From the NCBI GenBank assembly GCA_947445525.1, contig CANFDS010000002.1:1-64000 (forward strand): 64,000 nucleotides of DNA. Direction: 5' to 3'. This document shows, piece by piece, positions 26,164 to 35,024 of the stretch. The translations under genes and the position numbers were made by a program. Under the pieces are notes generated by a model that made no database searches, was not told where the DNA came from, and saw only the letters and a program-made list of their open reading frames with translations. This DNA comes from Actinomycetota bacterium (lineage in GTDB: Bacteria > Actinomycetota > Thermoleophilia > Gaiellales > Gaiellaceae). Positions within the stretch are counted from its first letter, which is position 1, and each line of letters opens with the position of its first letter.

Positions 26164-26169
26164 ATCCTA
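26164..26169 (-). promoter_or_regulatory. Leaderless-type -10 box of the Lon-like gene
   Basis: TAGGAT on the minus strand, 6 nt before ATG 26157. Confidence 0.5.
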
Positions 26170-26185
26170 CGTGCCGGTCAAGCGC

Positions 26186-27094
<909 letters not shown>

Positions 27095-27095
27095 G

Positions 27096-27536
27096 TCAGC
27101 CCCTCGCCCTGGGCACGATGACGATCGGGCAGGGCGCGTGATGCGCGATCTGCTGGCTTACCGAGCCCAGCAGCAGCCCCGCGAAGCCACCATGGCCGCG
27201 CGTGCCCGCGACGAGCAGGTCGGCGCCCTGGGCGGCATCGACCAGCACCTGCGCCGGTGAGCCCTCGGCGATGGCCTTCTCGACCTCGATGTCCGTCGCG
27301 TCGCCGAGCACCTCGGCAGCCGCGTGATCGAGAACAGCCCGGGCGTTGTCCTGCAGCTCGGGCAGCAGCGCGTCGTCGATCGGCGCCATCATGCCGATCG
27401 ACGCAGCGACGTACGTGAGCGTCCATGCCGATACGAGCTTCAACTTCGCCTTGCGCAGCCTCGCCTCGGCGGCCACAAAGCGGAGCGCCTCCTGCGAGCC
27501 GGCCGAGCCATCGATTCCGACAACGATGGTGCCCAT
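27096..27536 (-). CDS. Universal stress protein UspA family
   Basis: A 146-residue single UspA domain. It starts MGTIVVGIDGSAGSQEALRF and has the ATP-binding motif G-x2-G-x9-G-S/T as GTRGHGGFAGLLLGSVSQ near residue 112. The ending HHAPCPIVIVPRARG is typical. It is first in a two-gene operon with the broken sigma factor. Members buffer stress or energy limitation in ways not deducible here. Confidence 0.9.
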   Translation of the reverse strand: MGTIVVGIDGSAGSQEALRFVAAEARLRKAKLKLVSAWTLTYVAASIGMMAPIDDALLPELQDNARAVLDHAAAEVLGDATDIEVEKAIAEGSPAQVLVDAAQGADLLVAGTRGHGGFAGLLLGSVSQQIAHHAPCPIVIVPRARG

Positions 27537-27690
27537 CAGAATCCCCGCTCCTCAGCGTTGACGTGCGCGGCCGGGAACAGTGGCCGACGCCCCCACGACG
27601 GGCAGAACGACCCCGGGCACGCTGGAACGTGAGCGCGCTGCCGGAGGAGCAGGCAGGCGATGTGCAGGGGGAACGTCGCGGTCTGCATTG

Positions 27691-27741
27691 CCCCTGAATC
27701 ATCCAGGGGCGGCAGCGCCGGTCACATCCGGCGGGGCGCTG
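27691..27741. repeat. Two inverted repeats between uspA and the nudix gene
   Basis: CCCCTG/CAGGGG with a 7-nt loop (27691-27709), and CAGCGCC paired with GGCGCTG (27713-27741, with a CC/GG extension). The rest of the 240-nt gap shows no gene. They could end the nudix/uspA transcription units or form a leader structure. Confidence 0.35.
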
Positions 27742-27776
27742 ATCTCCCTGCGGAGTTCTACGGAACGGCAACGCCG

Positions 27777-28235
27777 CTACGGCACCCAGAGCCGGCCGAG
27801 ATACGCGCTCGGGTCGCCGGGCCGCCAGCGCTGCAGGAAGCGCTGGATGGGCGGGTGCAGCACGATCTCGTCGAGGTCGTCGGGGCCGAACAGGCGGTGC
27901 CCGCGCACGGCGATGTCGACGGAGCTGACGCCCTCCAGCGAGCGGTCGCCGAGGTCGGCGGCGAACACTATGTGCACGACGTGCTTGCCGGGCGCCGTCC
28001 GCTCCGGCGGGATCGACTCGACGATCGCCACCGGCCCCTCGAAGCTGAGGTCGTCCACCAGCCCGACCTCCTCGACCAGCTCGCGCCGGAGGGCGTCGAT
28101 CAGGCTCTCCCCCACCTCGACTCCGCCACCGGGCAGCAGCCACGCCTCGCGGCCCCCCTTCTCGTGGCGGATCAGCAGGAGCCGCTCCTTCCAGCGCAGC
28201 AGCGCGGAGACGCGGAGGCGCGGCTCGGCGGGCAC
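27777..28235 (-). CDS. NUDIX hydrolase
   Basis: A 152-residue protein with the complete Nudix box G-x5-E-x7-R-E-x2-E-E-x-G (GGVEVGESLIDALRRELVEEVG). Nudix enzymes hydrolyse nucleoside diphosphates linked to another group. The GTG at 28235 (VPAEPRLRVSALLRW) is chosen; the longer frame runs into dut. It starts 10 nt after the dut stop and is probably co-transcribed, which fits a nucleotide-pool cleaning role. Confidence 0.82.
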   Translation of the reverse strand: MPAEPRLRVSALLRWKERLLLIRHEKGGREAWLLPGGGVEVGESLIDALRRELVEEVGLVDDLSFEGPVAIVESIPPERTAPGKHVVHIVFAADLGDRSLEGVSSVDIAVRGHRLFGPDDLDEIVLHPPIQRFLQRWRPGDPSAYLGRLWVP

Positions 28236-28245
28236 GGGCGCCCGC

Positions 28246-28677
28246 TCAACTCCCCGAGGAGCCAAAGCCACCGGCGCCGCGGTCGCTGGCCGGCAGCTCG
28301 TCGACCTCGACCGGCACCACCGCTGGTAGCGCCAGCACGACGAGCTGCGCGATGCGCATGCCCGGCTCGACCACGAAGGTGGCACGCGCATCGGTGTTGA
28401 GCAGCGCGACCTTCAGCTCGCCGCGGTAGCCGGCGTCGATCAGGCCGGGCGCGTTGACGATGGTGATGCCGTGCTTCGCAGCCAGGCCGGAGCGCGGCTG
28501 CACGAACCCGGCATGGCCCTCCGGGATGGCGACCGCGAGACCGGTGCCGACGAGGGCGCGCTCGCCGGGGGCCAGCTCGACCCGGTCGCAGGCGACAAGG
28601 TCGAGGCCCGCGTCACCGCTGTAGGCGCGCTCGGGGACGACGGCGTCCGGCCGCAGCCGCTTGACCGGCAGGTTCAC
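28246..28677 (-). CDS. dut: Deoxyuridine 5'-triphosphate nucleotidohydrolase
   Basis: A 143-residue trimeric-type dUTPase that converts dUTP to dUMP and keeps uracil out of DNA. The five motifs are visible: AGLDL, PRSGLA, the Asp/Tyr motif in GLIDAGYRGELKV, RIAQLV, and the C-terminal glycine-rich RGAGGFGSSG that closes over the active site. It overlaps the hflX stop by 4 nt. Confidence 0.95.
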   Translation of the reverse strand: MNLPVKRLRPDAVVPERAYSGDAGLDLVACDRVELAPGERALVGTGLAVAIPEGHAGFVQPRSGLAAKHGITIVNAPGLIDAGYRGELKVALLNTDARATFVVEPGMRIAQLVVLALPAVVPVEVDELPASDRGAGGFGSSGS

Positions 28678-29972
28678 ACCGCCGCCTCACGGGCCTCGGC
28701 GACCAGGAACGGTGCATAGCGGCGCACCTCGCGCTCGGGCAGCTGCGCGCGCACCAGCACGCCCTCGGCGGTGTCCTCACGGCTCGTGATCGGCGCCCCC
28801 AGCGCGTAGAGCGCCGACAGCACCGCGCCCTGGTCGTAGGGGACGAGCAGGTCGACGGCGACGAAGCGGTCGGCGAAGCGATCGGCGATGCGCGCCTTCA
28901 GGTCGGCCAGCCCCTCGCCCGTGGCCGCCGAGATCTGGAGCGACTCGGGGAAACGGTTCGCGAGGTCGCGCCGTCGCAGCGGGTCGACGGTATCGATCTT
29001 GTTGACGATGATCTCGATCGGCAGGTCGTCGGCGCCGATCTCGTGTAGGACGGCGTTCACGGCCGCCACCATCTCGTCGAGCCGCTCGGGCGACGCCGAG
29101 GCGTCGATCACGTGCAGCACGTAGTCGGCGACGAGCGTCTCCTCGAGGGTGGCTGCGAAGCCCTCGACCAGCTGGTGGGGCAGCCGCCGCACGAAGCCGA
29201 CCGTGTCGGTGACGAGGTAGCGCCGGCCCAGGTGGACGAAGCCGCGCGTCGTCGGGTCGAGCGTCTCGAACAGGCGATCCTTCACCGACACCTGGGCGTC
29301 CGTGAGCGCGTTGAGCAACGTCGACTTGCCGACGTTGGTGTACCCGGCCAGCGCAACGGTCGGGATGTCGGAGCGGCTGCGCTGCTTGCGGCGCGTGTCG
29401 CGCTGGCGGCTCAGCCCGTCGAGGCGCTGGCGCAGCAGCGAGATGCGGCGGCGCGCCATGCGCCGGTCGGTCTCCAGCTGCGTCTCGCCCGGGCCTCGGG
29501 TGCCGACGCCTCCGCCCAGCCGCTCGAGGTGCTGCCACATGCCGCGCATGCGCGGGAGGTTGTAGTCGAGCTGGGCGAGCTCGACCTGGAGCTTGCCCTC
29601 GGCGCTCACCGCGTGCTGCGCGAAGATGTCGAGGATCAGCTGCGTGCGGTCGATGACGCGGGTCTCGAGCTCGTTCTCGATGCGCCGCTGCTGGGTGGGG
29701 CTCAGCTCGTCGTCGGCGATCAGCACCTCGGCACCCGAGTCCTTGTAGGCAAGCTTCAGCTCCTCGAGCTTGCCCTTGCCGAGATACGTGCGCGCGTCCG
29801 GCTGGTCGCGGTGCTGCACGAGCCGGCCGATGATCGTGACTCCCGACGTGCGTGCCAGCTCGTAGAGCTCGGCCAGCTCCTCGTCGGCGTCGACGCCCGA
29901 GGCGAGCACGGCGATGACGAACCCACGCTCGGACTCGGCGCCCGGCGAGGGATCTGGATGGTGCGGACTCAC
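28674..29972 (-). CDS. hflX: GTPase HflX
   Basis: A 432-residue ribosome-associated GTPase that splits or rescues stalled ribosomes. It has the HflX-specific GGGVGTRGPGETQLETDRR segment, G1 GYTNVGKST, G3 DTVGF and G4 NKID. The N-terminal nucleotide-binding-like domain begins after ~12 variable residues. The GTG at 29972 is preferred over the ATG at 29978 because a CATACT box lies 7 nt before the GTG and touches the ATG. Divergent from dapE with a 54-nt shared region. Confidence 0.93.
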   Translation of the reverse strand: MSPHHPDPSPGAESERGFVIAVLASGVDADEELAELYELARTSGVTIIGRLVQHRDQPDARTYLGKGKLEELKLAYKDSGAEVLIADDELSPTQQRRIENELETRVIDRTQLILDIFAQHAVSAEGKLQVELAQLDYNLPRMRGMWQHLERLGGGVGTRGPGETQLETDRRMARRRISLLRQRLDGLSRQRDTRRKQRSRSDIPTVALAGYTNVGKSTLLNALTDAQVSVKDRLFETLDPTTRGFVHLGRRYLVTDTVGFVRRLPHQLVEGFAATLEETLVADYVLHVIDASASPERLDEMVAAVNAVLHEIGADDLPIEIIVNKIDTVDPLRRRDLANRFPESLQISAATGEGLADLKARIADRFADRFVAVDLLVPYDQGAVLSALYALGAPITSREDTAEGVLVRAQLPEREVRRYAPFLVAEAREAAV

Positions 29973-29979
29973 ACACATC

Positions 29980-29985
29980 AGTATG
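29980..29985 (-). promoter_or_regulatory. Leaderless-type -10 box of hflX
   Basis: CATACT on the minus strand, 7 nt before GTG 29972. It decides the hflX start. Confidence 0.42.
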
Positions 29986-30014
29986 ACTGGCGGCGGCGGG
30001 GACGCCCCGCGCGG

Positions 30015-30020
30015 TACGCT
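30015..30020 (+). promoter_or_regulatory. Leaderless-type -10 box of dapE
   Basis: TACGCT followed by 6 nt and GTG 30027. It is back to back with the hflX promoter. Confidence 0.48.
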
Positions 30021-30026
30021 CGCCGT

Positions 30027-31109
30027 GTGAGCAACCTCGAGCACATCCTCGCCATGCGCACCCTCGAGCTGGTCGACATCCCGTCGGTCAGCCGCGATGA
30101 AGCCGCGCTGCACACCCACGTTCTCAAGCTCATCCCGCGGCCGCCGTTCACGGTTGAGTACCTCACCGAGGACGCGATGCTGTTCGTCACGCCGCGCCGC
30201 GAGGGCCGGCCGTTCGTGGTGCTCGCGGGCCACCTCGACACCGTCCCGCCACAGGGCAACTTCCCCGGCCGGCGTGAGAGCGGCGTCGTGCACGGCCTCG
30301 GCTCCGCCGACATGAAGAGCAGCCTGGCCGTGATGATCGAGATTGCCCGCTGGCTCGCGCTCGAGGAGATCGAGCCCGAGGTCGACCTGGGCCTGCTGTT
30401 CTTCGCGCGCGAGGAGCTCGCGCAGTCCGAGAGCCCGCTGCCCGCCTTCTTCGAGGCGTGCTCCCGTGCCCGCGAGGCCGACCTCGCGATCGTGATGGAG
30501 CCGACCGACAACACGGTGCAGGCGGGCTGCCTCGGCAACATCAACGCCGACCTCGTCTTCCACGGCGAGGCCGCCCACTCGGCGCGGCCCTGGACTGGCG
30601 TCAACGCGATCGGCCGTGCAGTCGAGGGGCTCGCGCACATCACGTCGCTGCCGCGCGAGGAGGTCGTCGTCGCCGGGTTGCCGTTCTACGAGGTGCTGTC
30701 GGTGACGCGCTTCGCCGGCGGCGTCGCCGACAACGTCATCCCCGAGCTGGCCTCGGCCCGGCTCAACTTCCGCTACGCCCCCGACCGGACGCGCGAGCAG
30801 GCCGAGGCCCGGCTGCGCGCGCTGGTGGCGCCCACCGGCGGCGAGCTCACCGTGCTCTCGAACTCGTCGCCGGCGCGGGTCGCGGCCGAGACGCCGCTCG
30901 TGCGCCGGCTGTGCGCGGCGGGCGGCTACGAGATCCTGCCGAAGCAGGCCTGGACGCCGGTTGCCGAGTTCTCGGACGCGGGCCTGGATGCGGTGAACCT
31001 GGGGCCCGGCGCGACGCACTACGCGCACCGCCGCGACGAGCAGGTCGAGACGCGCGAGCTCGTGCGCACCTTCGAGGCGGTCGCCCGGTTCCTGACGGAG
31101 CCGGCGTAG
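30027..31109 (+). CDS. dapE: Succinyl-diaminopimelate desuccinylase
   Basis: A 360-residue M20-family zinc peptidase homologue. Metal ligands are seen in AGHLDTVPP (His, Asp), GSADMKSS (Asp) and REELAQSES (catalytic Glu-Glu pair), with the final His in GATHYAHRRDEQV. In the DAP pathway it removes succinate from N-succinyl-LL-diaminopimelate. The next two genes, dapC and dapD, supply its substrate, which supports this role over a general M20 peptidase. Confidence 0.9.
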   Translation: MSNLEHILAMRTLELVDIPSVSRDEAALHTHVLKLIPRPPFTVEYLTEDAMLFVTPRREGRPFVVLAGHLDTVPPQGNFPGRRESGVVHGLGSADMKSSLAVMIEIARWLALEEIEPEVDLGLLFFAREELAQSESPLPAFFEACSRAREADLAIVMEPTDNTVQAGCLGNINADLVFHGEAAHSARPWTGVNAIGRAVEGLAHITSLPREEVVVAGLPFYEVLSVTRFAGGVADNVIPELASARLNFRYAPDRTREQAEARLRALVAPTGGELTVLSNSSPARVAAETPLVRRLCAAGGYEILPKQAWTPVAEFSDAGLDAVNLGPGATHYAHRRDEQVETRELVRTFEAVARFLTEPA

Positions 31110-31112
31110 GCT
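31107..31112 (+). promoter_or_regulatory. Leaderless-type -10 box of dapC
   Basis: TAGGCT, which includes the dapE stop codon, lies 7 nt before GTG 31120. Confidence 0.45.
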
Positions 31113-31119
31113 CTCCGGC

Positions 31120-32325
31120 GTGCGCGCCTCCCCCACTCTGGCCGCCATGGCGGTCTACCCGTTCACCCGGCTCGACGATGCGAAGCGCAGGGTGCGCGAG
31201 GCCGGCGTCGAGCTGATCGACTTCGGCATCGGCGACCCGCAGGAGCCGACCGACCCGATCATCCGCCAGGCCCTCGTGGACGGGCTGCGCGAGTCGTCCA
31301 GCTACCCCGTGTCGGCGGGGCTGCCGGAGCTGCGCGAGGCGATCGCAGCCTGGGTCGGACGGCGCTTCGGCACGGCCATCGACCCGGCCACGCAAGTCGT
31401 GCCGACGTACGGCTCGAAGGAGGCGATCTTCTCGTTCGCGCTCGCTACCGTCGACGTGCCGAGCGGCAAGGACACCGTCGTGGTGACCGAGCCCGGCTAT
31501 CCGGTGGGCGAGCGCGGGGCGCTGTTCGCGGGCGCCCGCGTCCTGCGGCTGCCGCTGCTCGAGCGCAACGGCTTCCTGCCCGACCTCGACGCGATCCCGG
31601 CCGCGGAGTGGGCGCGCATCTCGCTGTTCTGGGTCAACTACCCCAACAACCCGACGGGCGCAGTGGCGCCGCTCGGGTTCTACGAGGAGCTGGCGCGGCG
31701 GGCGCGCGAGCACGACTTCCTGCTGTGCTCCGACGAGGCGTACAGCGAGCTGTGGTTCGACGGCCCGACCGCCTCCGCGCTCGAGGTGGCCGACGGCGCG
31801 GTAGCGGCCGGCGCGAGCGGTGGCGCCGCAGCGGCCGACCCCGCCCGCTCGCTCGCCAACATCGTCGTCTTCAACACGCTGTCGAAGCGCTCCTCGATGA
31901 CCGGCTACCGCTCGGGCTTCGTCGCCGGCGACCCCGAGGTGATCGCCACCATGCGCGCCTTCCGACCGACCATCGGCACGGCGCCACAGGAGTTCGTGCA
32001 GCGTGCCTCGGTGGTCGCCTGGAGCGACGAGCGCCACGTCGGCGAGGCGCGGGCCCGCTACGCGGCGAAGCGCGCCGTGCTGCTGTCCGCGCTGCGCGAC
32101 TGCGGGCTTCGGGTCGCCGCCAGCGAGGCGACCTTCTACCTGTGGGTGCACGTGCCCGAGGGGACGACCTCCGAGGCGTTTGCCGAGCGGCTGCTGGCGG
32201 GAGGCATCGTCGCCACCCCCGGCTCCTATCTTGGCCCGTCGGGCGAGGGCTTCATCCGCTTCGCGCTGGTGCCGCCGCTCGACGCCTGCGAGCGCGCAGC
32301 TGCCATTCTGAGAGACCTGCTGTGA
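31120..32325 (+). CDS. dapC: Succinyldiaminopimelate transaminase
   Basis: A 401-residue class I/II PLP aminotransferase. The PLP lysine lies in NTLSKRSSMTGYRSGF, the Asp in LLCSDEAYSE, and NYPNNPTGAV is the usual Asn-Pro motif. It converts N-succinyl-2-amino-6-ketopimelate to N-succinyl-LL-DAP with glutamate. A short Ala/Gly-rich insert (about residues 225-245) sits before the PLP strand. The gene lies between dapE and dapD. Confidence 0.9.
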   Translation: MRASPTLAAMAVYPFTRLDDAKRRVREAGVELIDFGIGDPQEPTDPIIRQALVDGLRESSSYPVSAGLPELREAIAAWVGRRFGTAIDPATQVVPTYGSKEAIFSFALATVDVPSGKDTVVVTEPGYPVGERGALFAGARVLRLPLLERNGFLPDLDAIPAAEWARISLFWVNYPNNPTGAVAPLGFYEELARRAREHDFLLCSDEAYSELWFDGPTASALEVADGAVAAGASGGAAAADPARSLANIVVFNTLSKRSSMTGYRSGFVAGDPEVIATMRAFRPTIGTAPQEFVQRASVVAWSDERHVGEARARYAAKRAVLLSALRDCGLRVAASEATFYLWVHVPEGTTSEAFAERLLAGGIVATPGSYLGPSGEGFIRFALVPPLDACERAAAILRDLL

Positions 32326-32338
32326 CCGAGGGAGGAGC

Positions 32339-33151
32339 ATGAGCGTGCACGAGCTGGAGAGCCGGATCGAGGCGGCGTTTGCAAGCGGGGAGATCGCGCC
32401 TGCGGCCGCTGCCGTCGCCGAGACCATCCGCCTGCTGGACGGCGGCGAGCTGCGCGTCGCGGAGCTGCACGGTGACGAGTGGGTCGTCAACGAGTGGGCG
32501 AAGAAGGCGATCCTGCTCTTCTTCCGGCTGCAGAAGCTGGAGCCGATCGAGGTGGGGCCCTACCTCTACCACGACAAGATCCCGCTCAAGCGCGACTTCG
32601 TCGAGCGCAACGTGCGGGTCGTGCCGCCCGCCGTGGCCCGCTACGGCGCGTTCCTCTCGCCCGGCGTCGTGCTGATGCCGAGCTACACGAACATCGGGGC
32701 CTGGGTCGGCCCGGGCACGATGGTCGACACGTGGGCGACGGTCGGCTCGTGCGCGCAGATCGGCGCGAACGTCCACCTCGCCGGCGGTGTCGGCATCGGC
32801 GGCGTGCTCGAGCCGCCGAACGCGCGCCCGGTGATCGTCGAAGACAACTGCTTCGTCGGCTCGCGCGCGATCGTCACCGAAGGGGTGCGCGTGTGCGCCG
32901 GCGCCGTGCTGGGCGCCAACGTCGTGCTCACCGCGTCGATCCCGGTGATCGACGTCACCGGCAGCGAGCCGGTCGAGCACCGCGGCTACGTGCCGCCGCG
33001 GGCGATCGTCGTGCCCGGGGTGCGCACGAAGGAGTTCCCGGCGGGCTCGTACGGCCTGCCGACGCCGATTATCATCGGCTGGCGCAGCGAGGCGACCGAC
33101 GAGAAGGTGTCGCTGAACGACGCGCTGCGCACGCACGGCGTCAGCGTCTGA
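32339..33151 (+). CDS. dapD: Tetrahydrodipicolinate N-succinyltransferase
   Basis: A 270-residue left-handed beta-helix acyltransferase with hexapeptide repeats (IGAWVGPGTMVDTWATVGSC, IGANVHLAGGVGIGGVLEP). It transfers succinyl from succinyl-CoA to tetrahydrodipicolinate, the first step of the succinylase branch. A strong ribosome binding site (GAGGGAGGAGC) precedes the ATG. Length matches the family. Confidence 0.95.
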   Translation: MSVHELESRIEAAFASGEIAPAAAAVAETIRLLDGGELRVAELHGDEWVVNEWAKKAILLFFRLQKLEPIEVGPYLYHDKIPLKRDFVERNVRVVPPAVARYGAFLSPGVVLMPSYTNIGAWVGPGTMVDTWATVGSCAQIGANVHLAGGVGIGGVLEPPNARPVIVEDNCFVGSRAIVTEGVRVCAGAVLGANVVLTASIPVIDVTGSEPVEHRGYVPPRAIVVPGVRTKEFPAGSYGLPTPIIIGWRSEATDEKVSLNDALRTHGVSV

Positions 33152-33175
33152 GGCGGGCGGCGCACCGGGTCGGCG

Positions 33176-33982
33176 CTAGAGGTCGGCGAGCAGCTCGGGG
33201 GCCAGCTCGACGGCACAGATCTCCTGCGCCTCCCCCGTCTGCCGTGCGATCAGGTCGCCCGCGGCGTCGCGCTCGATCGCGACGACCAGGTCGCCACCGC
33301 CGAGGTGCACGGTCACCGGCGACTCGCACCAGCCGTACGTCACTGCTGCGCCCGCCACCGCCGTCGCGCTCGACCCCGATGAGAGGGTCTCCCCTGCGCC
33401 GCGCTCCCAGACGCCGACGGTGACGTCGTGCGGCCCGTCCACCCGGACGAGCTGGACGTTGGTGCGCCCGGGGAAGCGCGGGTGCGTCTCGACCAGCGGG
33501 CCGAGGCGGCGCACCTCGGCGGGGACGGGCTCGTGCCGGATCACGGCGTGCGGGTTGCCCACCGACACGGGAGTGAGCTCGACGGCCTCTCGTGCCGCGC
33601 CGACCTCGATCGTCTCGACCGCGCCGACCTCGACCCGGCCGAGCATCGTCTCGACGCTCAGCCCATCCTGCATGCGCGCCGTGACCACGCGAGGCCCGAC
33701 GCGCACCGTGACCTCGTCGCTGCCGCTACGCCGCGCCAGCCAGCGGGCGGCGATGCGCGTGCCGTTGCCCGAGAACTCGGCAGTCGAGCCATCGGGGTTC
33801 CAGATGACGACCTCGGCCTCGGGCCCGGCCACCGTCACGATCTCGAGAATGCCGTCCGAGCCCACGCCGAAGTGGTAGTCGCAGATGCGGCGGACGCGGT
33901 CTGGCGTCAGCGGCCAGAGAAGGTCGGCCCGCTCGACGAGGAGGTAGTCGTTACCGAGCCCGTGCCATTTCGAGAATCTCAT
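33176..33982 (-). CDS. dapF: Diaminopimelate epimerase family protein with both catalytic Cys replaced by Ser
   Basis: A 268-residue DapF-fold protein. Conserved substrate contacts are present: GLGNDYL, WNPDGS, GNPHAV and ERGAGET. The two cysteines that act as acid and base in DapF (QCGNG and ACGSG in E. coli) are Ser71 (FSGNGTR) and Ser202 (LSSGSSA) here. Either serine works in this lineage, another epimerase exists, or the protein does something else. Start at ATG 33982 opens MRFSKWHGLGNDY. It overlaps the end of miaA by 32 nt, so it is the last gene of the rny-miaB-miaA operon. Confidence 0.85.
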   Translation of the reverse strand: MRFSKWHGLGNDYLLVERADLLWPLTPDRVRRICDYHFGVGSDGILEIVTVAGPEAEVVIWNPDGSTAEFSGNGTRIAARWLARRSGSDEVTVRVGPRVVTARMQDGLSVETMLGRVEVGAVETIEVGAAREAVELTPVSVGNPHAVIRHEPVPAEVRRLGPLVETHPRFPGRTNVQLVRVDGPHDVTVGVWERGAGETLSSGSSATAVAGAAVTYGWCESPVTVHLGGGDLVVAIERDAAGDLIARQTGEAQEICAVELAPELLADL

Positions 33983-35024
33983 CGCAGGTCGCGGCCGATG
34001 GCCGCTCGGCATCCACGGTAACGAGTCCGGGGATCTTTCGCATCCAGATGCGTTGGCGGCGCGCGTACTGGCGGGTGCGAACGGTAACCGACTCGATCCA
34101 CTCGTCGCGCTCCAGCTCCTGCTCGGTCTCGCGCAGCCCGATCATCTGGCGGGCCTGGTCGGAGAGCCCGGCAGCGAGCACGGCCCGCGCCTCGTCGGGG
34201 CCGCCGCGCTCCCACATCTCCGCGGTGCGCACGCCGATCCGTCGTGACAGCTCGTCCCGCCCAACTTCCAGCCCGATCACGAGGGACGGCAGGCGGGTCG
34301 TCTTCGACCACAGCCGGTCGCGCTCCGGCGTGAGCGTCTTCCCCACCGCGTGCAGCTCGAGCGCTCGGATCACGCGGCGGCTGTCGTTCGGATGGAGGGC
34401 GGCCGCGGCATCCGGGTCGCGCCGGGCCAGCTCGCGGTGAGCCTCCACCGGGCCGAGCTGGCGGTGCAGCGCCTCCATCTCCGCGCGCAGCCCGGGCCGC
34501 GGCGCCGGAGGCAGGTGGAGCTCGGCGAGGGCGGCGCGCAGGTAGAGCCCGGTGCCGCCCGCGACGACCGCGATCTGCCCGGACTCGGCGATCTCGTCGA
34601 CGGTGGCGTGCGCGAGCGCCTGGTACTCCCCCACCGAGCCGCTATACGAGAGCGGCCAGATGCCAACGAGGCGGGTCTCGCGCTCCGGCTGGTTGGTGAG
34701 GATCGGGACGCCGGCGTAGCACTGCATCGAGTCGCAGGAGACGACCACCCCGTCAACGGCGGCGGCGACCGCCTCGGCGACGGCCGTCTTGCCCGACGCG
34801 GTGGGGCCGAACACGGCGATCACCGAGGGCAGGCCGTCGGCCCGGACGGGGGCCGGCGGCGGAGCCGGGGCCGGAGCAGGTGACGGCGCGTGGGCGGGTG
34901 ACGCAGCGCGGGCGGCGCCGTCGGCGGAGCCTCCCCCGGCGGCCGCAGCGCGCCGAGCGGCCCCTGTGGCCTCGCGGGCGCGTCCGGCCTTGCGCTGCGC
35001 GCGGCTACCGCCGGGCGGAGTCAT
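33951..35024 (-). CDS. miaA: tRNA dimethylallyltransferase
   Basis: A 357-residue enzyme that adds the isopentenyl group to A37 of tRNAs reading UNN codons. The P-loop GPTASGKT, the CDSMQCYAGVPILTNQP region and GLYLRAALAEL are typical of MiaA. An extra N-terminal tail of about 75 residues is Ala/Pro/Gly-rich (PAPAPAPPPAP) and precedes the P-loop. The start ATG shares a base with the miaB stop (TGATG). Confidence 0.92.
   Translation of the reverse strand: MTPPGGSRAQRKAGRAREATGAARRAAAAGGGSADGAARAASPAHAPSPAPAPAPPPAPVRADGLPSVIAVFGPTASGKTAVAEAVAAAVDGVVVSCDSMQCYAGVPILTNQPERETRLVGIWPLSYSGSVGEYQALAHATVDEIAESGQIAVVAGGTGLYLRAALAELHLPPAPRPGLRAEMEALHRQLGPVEAHRELARRDPDAAAALHPNDSRRVIRALELHAVGKTLTPERDRLWSKTTRLPSLVIGLEVGRDELSRRIGVRTAEMWERGGPDEARAVLAAGLSDQARQMIGLRETEQELERDEWIESVTVRTRQYARRQRIWMRKIPGLVTVDAERPSAATCDEILEMARAR

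Noticed and set aside
28674-31148. 824-codon minus-strand frame covering hflX and dapE
   Set aside because: Only the part after ~29972 matches HflX; the upstream part is antisense to dapE, which is a clear gene.
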